9,009 bases of DNA, taken from positions 1 through 9,009 of the forward strand of contig CAMWVJ010000026.1 of NCBI GenBank assembly GCA_947177645.1, read 5' to 3'. The DNA comes from an uncultured Desulfovibrio sp. Lineage in GTDB: Bacteria; Desulfobacterota; Desulfovibrionia; Desulfovibrionales; Desulfovibrionaceae. How positions within the stretch are numbered: position 1 is the stretch's first letter; every line of letters begins with the position of its first letter. A program made the translations under genes and the position numbers. Below, piece after piece: positions 6,056 through 9,009 of the stretch. Below the pieces are notes generated by a model. It saw nothing but the letters and a program-made list of their open reading frames with translations, was not told where the DNA came from and made no database searches.

Positions 6056-6250
6056 TGGCATATAAACAGGGTCGGGCATTAAATGCCCCCTAAAATTTCT
6101 ACCCCTTATGCTTACAGAAAATCTTGAGCATATCCCCAATACTTTCATGCAGTTGCTCAAAAATTATTTTTTTCGATGCCTTGGCATAAATACGATATGG
6201 TATTTGCACAACCAACGTGTATGAGCTAGGCTTTACGTTTTGGCTTCCAT
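6056..6250 (-). pseudogene. IS200/IS605-type TnpA, decayed N-terminal half
   Basis: From an ATG at 6250 the minus strand reads MEAKT, a TAA stop (6235-6233), then SLAHTRWLCKYHIVFMPRHR, which matches the conserved start of IS200-like Y1 transposases. A run of seven A (6173-6167) shifts the frame, after which IIFEQLHESIGDMLKIFCKH continues the family pattern. One base is then missing at a G run (6105-6102) and one at a second G run (6090-6086), giving GVEIL and GHLMPD. The catalytic HUH motif, normally DHVHM, reads DPVYM (6073-6059). The second half, with the catalytic tyrosine, is absent. With a stop, three shifts and a lost metal site, it is inactive. Confidence 0.75.
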
Positions 6251-6404
6251 ATTAGTACCTTTCCTAAAGGCTACGATAGGCTTGAACACCTCTATCATAA
6301 TGCAGGGTGCTTTTTGGGGTATAACCGCTGTCGCGCATCCCAATAGCGTGTGGTTCTTTGTCTCAGCTTCCTTCGCTCCTTCGACTGACTTCACGCCTTA
6401 ATAC

Positions 6405-6443
6405 AAAAAAGGGCGTCCCCCTAACGGTGTAACGCCCTTTTTT
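6405..6443. terminator. Bidirectional Rho-independent terminator
   Basis: A perfect 12-base inverted repeat: AAAAAAGGGCGT (6405-6416) and ACGCCCTTTTTT (6432-6443), with a 15-base loop. The GC core is flanked by A6 on one side and T6 on the other, so it can end transcripts from both strands. It lies 34 bases past the mrp stop codon, is the natural end of the pcm-mrp transcript, and shields that operon from the remnant region. Confidence 0.9.
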
Positions 6444-6477
6444 CACGTCGCGTAGCTGTATCGGGCAGGGCTGGTGC

Positions 6478-7398
6478 CTATTTCTTCCCCGCAGGAGTCG
6501 ACAGGCCTTCCAGGCTGCTGTCGCACGCATCGGCAATGGCATCCGCGAGCGCGAGGAAGGCCGCCTTGGCCGGGGAGTTTCCTTCGAGGTTCACCACGGG
6601 CACGCCCAGGTCGGCGGCCACCACCGTGGCCGGGTCCAGCGGGATGGCGCCCAGGAAGCGGATGCCGCAGCTTTCAGCCAGCTCGCGGCCGCCGCCCTTC
6701 TTGAACAGGTCGATCTCGGTGCCGCAATTGGGGCAGACAAGGCCGCTCATGTTTTCCACCATGCCGAGAATGGCCGCATCGGCGTACTGGAGGAAGTTGA
6801 TGGCCTTGCGCACATCGGCGAGCGAGATCTCCTGCGGCGTGGTCACGACTACGCACTGGGCGTCAGGGATGCTTTTCAGCACGGTCATGTGCTCGTCGCC
6901 GGTGCCGGGAGGGGAGTCGATGAGCAGGTAATCGAGCGCGCCCCATTTGACATCGGCGAGGAATTGCCGGATGGCCGAGGTTTTCTTGGGGCCGCGCCAG
7001 AGGATGGCCTGGTCCCGGTCCTCAAGAAAGGAATCCATGGAAATGACCGAGAGGTTATCCGTGCACACGGCCGGCAGCATGAGGCCGGTTTCCGGGTCGA
7101 CCTCCACCGCGCCCTTGAGCCCCAGCAGGTTGGGCACGCTCGGGCCGTGCATGTCCACATCGAGGATGCCGACCTTGTGCCCGCGTGCGGCAAGCGCGGC
7201 CGCCGTATTGACGGTGACGGAGCTCTTGCCCACGCCGCCCTTGCCGCTCATGACGAAGATCTTGTGACGAATACCGGCGAGGGTCTGGGCGATGCGCCTG
7301 TCCTGGAGGGCGAACTGGTCATTGCAATGGCCGTCGCCGCCATGGGAGGTGGAATGCGAGCAGGATGCGCCCGAGGGGCAGGAGGAGCAGGAGGACAT
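6478..7398 (-). CDS. Mrp/NBP35-family iron-sulfur carrier ATPase
   Basis: A 306-residue P-loop NTPase of the Mrp/ApbC/NBP35 family, cytoplasmic scaffold or carrier proteins that deliver Fe-S clusters to apo-proteins. The deviant Walker A GKGGVGKS is at residues 52-59, the switch DVDMHGPS is at 80-87, and DYLLIDSPPGTGDEH, with the Walker B Asp161, is at 156-170. The CPNC pair Cys222/Cys225, which bridges a cluster between subunits, follows ENMSG. The start ATG at 7398 has AAGGA about 6 nt upstream. The N-terminus is unusual: CSSCPSGASC plus a further cysteine gives Cys4, Cys7, Cys13 and Cys25 in a His/Ser/Gly-rich tail. This resembles the N-terminal cluster site of NBP35/NUBP1. There is no DUF59 domain. 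The gene lies 40 bases after pcm and is probably cotranscribed with it. Confidence 0.93.
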   Translation of the reverse strand: MSSCSSCPSGASCSHSTSHGGDGHCNDQFALQDRRIAQTLAGIRHKIFVMSGKGGVGKSSVTVNTAAALAARGHKVGILDVDMHGPSVPNLLGLKGAVEVDPETGLMLPAVCTDNLSVISMDSFLEDRDQAILWRGPKKTSAIRQFLADVKWGALDYLLIDSPPGTGDEHMTVLKSIPDAQCVVVTTPQEISLADVRKAINFLQYADAAILGMVENMSGLVCPNCGTEIDLFKKGGGRELAESCGIRFLGAIPLDPATVVAADLGVPVVNLEGNSPAKAAFLALADAIADACDSSLEGLSTPAGKK

Positions 7399-7438
7399 GG
7401 CATTTCCTTGCTGGCTGGAAGTTAGGGGCGAGGGGCAT

Positions 7439-8155
7439 TCATGGGCGCCAGCCGTGGTCGCCCACAAGGTCCACAAAGATGACGGGGCCCAGGTCTTCGG
7501 TATCGGTGCGCCCGAGATGCTTGCGCACCCGCAGGAGGCGTTGCGTGCGCGGCCGCGAGCCCACCGGGATGACGAGGATACCCCCCTCGGCGAGCTGGTC
7601 AAGCAGGGGCGCGGGCACCTCCGGGCCACCTGCGGTAACGATGATGCGCTCAAAGGGCGCAGCCAGGGGCAGCCCCCTCGTGCCGTCGCGGCAATAGGTG
7701 CGCACCGCGGAAATTTGCAGCGAGTGCAGCAGGCTGCGCGTGGCGTTGTGCAGCTCCTGCATGCGCTCAAGTGAAAAGACCGTGCAACCCATGGCGGCCA
7801 GTACCGCCGCCTGGTAGCCCGAGCCCGTGCCGATCTCGAGCACGCGCATGCCCGGCTCTGGCACCAGCATGGCGGTCATGAGCGCGACGATGGACGGCTG
7901 CGAGATGGTCTGCCCGAAGCCGATGGGCAGGGGCGTGTCTTCATACGCATGCGCGCGGAGCGCCTCCTCCACAAAGAGGTGCCGCGGCACTGAGCTCATG
8001 GCCGCAAGCACGGCCGGCGCCTCCACCCCGCGCTGCGCAAGCTGCCGGGCCAAGCCGTCCACCATGCGCTGCCGCAGACGCCGGGGGTCGACCTGCGTCG
8101 CGCGTGGGGCACGCCTTTCCGCGCCGGCCGCGTGCGGATGTCTGCCACTGTACAT
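7439..8155 (-). CDS. pcm: Protein-L-isoaspartate O-methyltransferase
   Basis: A PIMT (EC 2.1.1.77) that uses S-adenosylmethionine to methylate L-isoaspartyl residues, starting repair of aged proteins. Features in order are the N-terminal helix [11 protein letters not shown], then [20 protein letters not shown] (residues about 56-75), the substrate loop [10 protein letters not shown] (79-88), SAM motif [11 protein letters not shown] (106-115), and a C-terminal half with [19 protein letters not shown] and GGILVIPVG. All signature elements are present. The start is uncertain. ATG at 8155 (MYSGRHPH) gives 238 residues and has no ribosome binding site. ATG at 8065 (MVDG) would give 208, close to the usual length, but would cut into the conserved first helix. 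It is the first gene of a likely two-gene operon with the mrp-type ATPase. Confidence 0.93.
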   Translation of the reverse strand: MYSGRHPHAAGAERRAPRATQVDPRRLRQRMVDGLARQLAQRGVEAPAVLAAMSSVPRHLFVEEALRAHAYEDTPLPIGFGQTISQPSIVALMTAMLVPEPGMRVLEIGTGSGYQAAVLAAMGCTVFSLERMQELHNATRSLLHSLQISAVRTYCRDGTRGLPLAAPFERIIVTAGGPEVPAPLLDQLAEGGILVIPVGSRPRTQRLLRVRKHLGRTDTEDLGPVIFVDLVGDHGWRP

Positions 8156-8289
8156 ATGCGGGAAGTGAGAACAGATTTTCCCACGCAAGTCAATGCGCGA
8201 CGCGGTCACGCCCCGGGGCGCCGGGCCACGCCGTCTTGAAAAAAACGGGCTGCTGTGCAACCATTGATGCCTGCTGCAAGGAGTTGCCG
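8156..8289. other. Divergent intergenic region, pcm and the 8290 gene
   Basis: This 134-base region must hold the promoters of both divergent genes. A TTGACT on the minus strand (near 8194-8189) and a TTGAAA on the plus strand (8236-8241) could be -35 boxes, but neither has a good -10 at the right distance. A GC-rich self-complementary patch containing CCCCGGGG lies near 8212-8219. No RNA gene is apparent. Confidence 0.3.
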
Positions 8290-9009
8290 ATGCGTACCAC
8301 AAGCATCCTTTCCACGGCGCTGGCGGTCATCGTCATTGGCGCGCTGGCCGTTGGCGGTTATGTGTTTTTCAAGGATCTGGACGGCCCCACCATCCAGATA
8401 ACGCCGGCCACGGGCCGCGTGTCCCCGGCCACCGTTCTTGAGATCACCATGAAAGACCCGGCGGGCATCCGCTCGCTGGTGGTAGGCATCCGCAAGAATA
8501 ACGTCCTCAATGTCATTTTCAACCGCCATTTTGACGACTATCTGCCCGAACGCACGGTGAGCGTGCCGCTCAAGGACGCCCAGTTACGCGAGGGCGCCTT
8601 CGAGATGGAGATCCGCGCCACGGACGGCTCCCTCGCCGGCTTCGGTCAGGGCAATACCCGCACCGAGCTCGTCCCCATGCGGCTGGACACGCAGGCGCCG
8701 CGCATCTCGGTCAGGACGCTGCCGCCCAATGTGCGCCGCGGCGGCTCGGCGGTCATCCGCTATACCATTGATGAAGAGGTCAGCCGCAGCGGCGTGCTCG
8801 TGGCCGGCTATTTTGTGCCCGGCTATTTGCAGAAGGACGGCAGCTATCTCTGCTTTTTCCCCTTCCCCTACACCATGACCGCGCGCGACTACAAGAATTC
8901 TGTAGAGATCACCGCGACAGATCTCGCCGGCAATACCACCAAGAGCCGACTGTCAGTCATGGCCTTTGAACGCACGTTCAAGAGCGACAATATCGACCTC
9001 AAGGACAAC
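8290..9009 (+). CDS. Partial membrane-anchored protein, probably an M23 peptidase N-terminus
   Basis: The ATG at 8290 has AAGGAG 6 nt upstream and opens a frame that runs off the right edge (240 codons visible). It starts [20 protein letters not shown], a basic start followed by one hydrophobic helix (residues about 5-27) that acts as a signal anchor. The rest would be periplasmic. The visible part is beta-rich with two Ig-like repeats. The first begins [20 protein letters not shown] and contains a predicted ATDGS loop. The second begins [20 protein letters not shown] and ends with the ATDLAGN signature. The FFPFPYTM and DNIDLKDN segments resemble the N-terminal region of deltaproteobacterial M23 (LytM) cell-wall peptidases, whose catalytic domain would lie outside the window. 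No HxH or zinc-binding motif is visible, so the enzymatic role is inferred. It is divergent from pcm. Confidence 0.8.
   Translation, partial: MRTTSILSTALAVIVIGALAVGGYVFFKDLDGPTIQITPATGRVSPATVLEITMKDPAGIRSLVVGIRKNNVLNVIFNRHFDDYLPERTVSVPLKDAQLREGAFEMEIRATDGSLAGFGQGNTRTELVPMRLDTQAPRISVRTLPPNVRRGGSAVIRYTIDEEVSRSGVLVAGYFVPGYLQKDGSYLCFFPFPYTMTARDYKNSVEITATDLAGNTTKSRLSVMAFERTFKSDNIDLKDN

Larger units (their letters stand above)
5380..6404. mobile_element. Remnant of an integrated element next to tRNA-Met
   Basis: This 1-kb stretch lies between the tRNA and the terminator of the mrp transcript and has no intact gene. It holds, in order, a terminator, candidate arm sites, a truncated integrase, the N-terminus of a decayed IS5-like transposase, and a decayed IS200-like TnpA. 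From about 5940 to 6404 the DNA is clearly more AT-rich than both flanks. The outer 154 bases (6251-6404) contain a small hairpin, CCTTT (6258-6262) / AAAGG (6266-6270), and one short open frame without a ribosome binding site. The pattern fits the last piece of a genomic island that was mostly lost, with insertion sequences left at the break. Confidence 0.65.

Noticed and set aside
5380..6478. Second copy of the tRNA 3' end (attR)
   Set aside because: I looked for the T-arm and acceptor sequence downstream and found no copy before the mrp gene.
1..9009. CRISPR array, defence island, riboswitch or biosynthetic cluster
   Set aside because: No regularly spaced repeats, no recognisable defence or biosynthetic genes, and no leader long enough with known riboswitch-like features were seen.

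Overview
The window looks like a stretch of a GC-rich Gram-negative chromosome. The gene families and their pairing suggest a Desulfovibrio-like sulfate reducer (Desulfovibrionaceae): a PSP1-domain protein next to metG, and pcm followed by an mrp-type Fe-S ATPase, divergent from a membrane-anchored protein resembling the N-terminal part of a deltaproteobacterial M23 peptidase. That assignment rests on family recognition alone, without any search.

Left part (1-4062). A partial minus-strand gene begins at 77. Behind it is a minus-strand HD-domain hydrolase (222-776) with a good sigma-70-like promoter. Diverging from it on the plus strand are a PSP1/RicT-family protein (942-1667) and methionyl-tRNA synthetase (metG, 2080-4062, GTG start). 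The PSP1 frame stops at a TAG but stays open in the same frame for another 133 codons, almost up to metG. This suggests a recently shortened protein or an unusual stop.

Middle part (4063-5379). A 68-residue protein of unknown function (minus, 4116-4322) lies convergent to metG and divergent from uppP (4410-5207, undecaprenyl-diphosphate phosphatase). uppP is followed by an elongator tRNA-Met(CAU) gene (5303-5379) with its own promoter.

Scar of mobile DNA (about 5380-6404). The 3' end of the tRNA-Met gene borders the remains of an integrated element: a Rho-independent terminator, GGGTAAC-type repeats, and a tyrosine integrase (DUF4102/P4 type) cut off after about 124 codons. Two decayed insertion-sequence fragments follow on the opposite strand: the N-terminus of an IS5-family transposase and an IS200/IS605-type TnpA that has lost its HUH motif. 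This stretch is visibly more AT-rich than its surroundings and has no intact gene. A strong bidirectional terminator (6405-6443) closes it.

Right part (6478-9009). On the minus strand, pcm (protein-L-isoaspartate O-methyltransferase) and an Mrp/NBP35-type P-loop ATPase with a cysteine-rich N-terminus form a probable two-gene operon. Divergent from pcm, a membrane-anchored protein starts at 8290 and runs off the right edge.

Most of the window is ordinary housekeeping DNA. I see no new defence, CRISPR or biosynthetic system. The points most worth a second look are the interrupted PSP1 frame, the layered mobile-element remnants at tRNA-Met, and the hairpin that could cover the ribosome binding site of the integrase.
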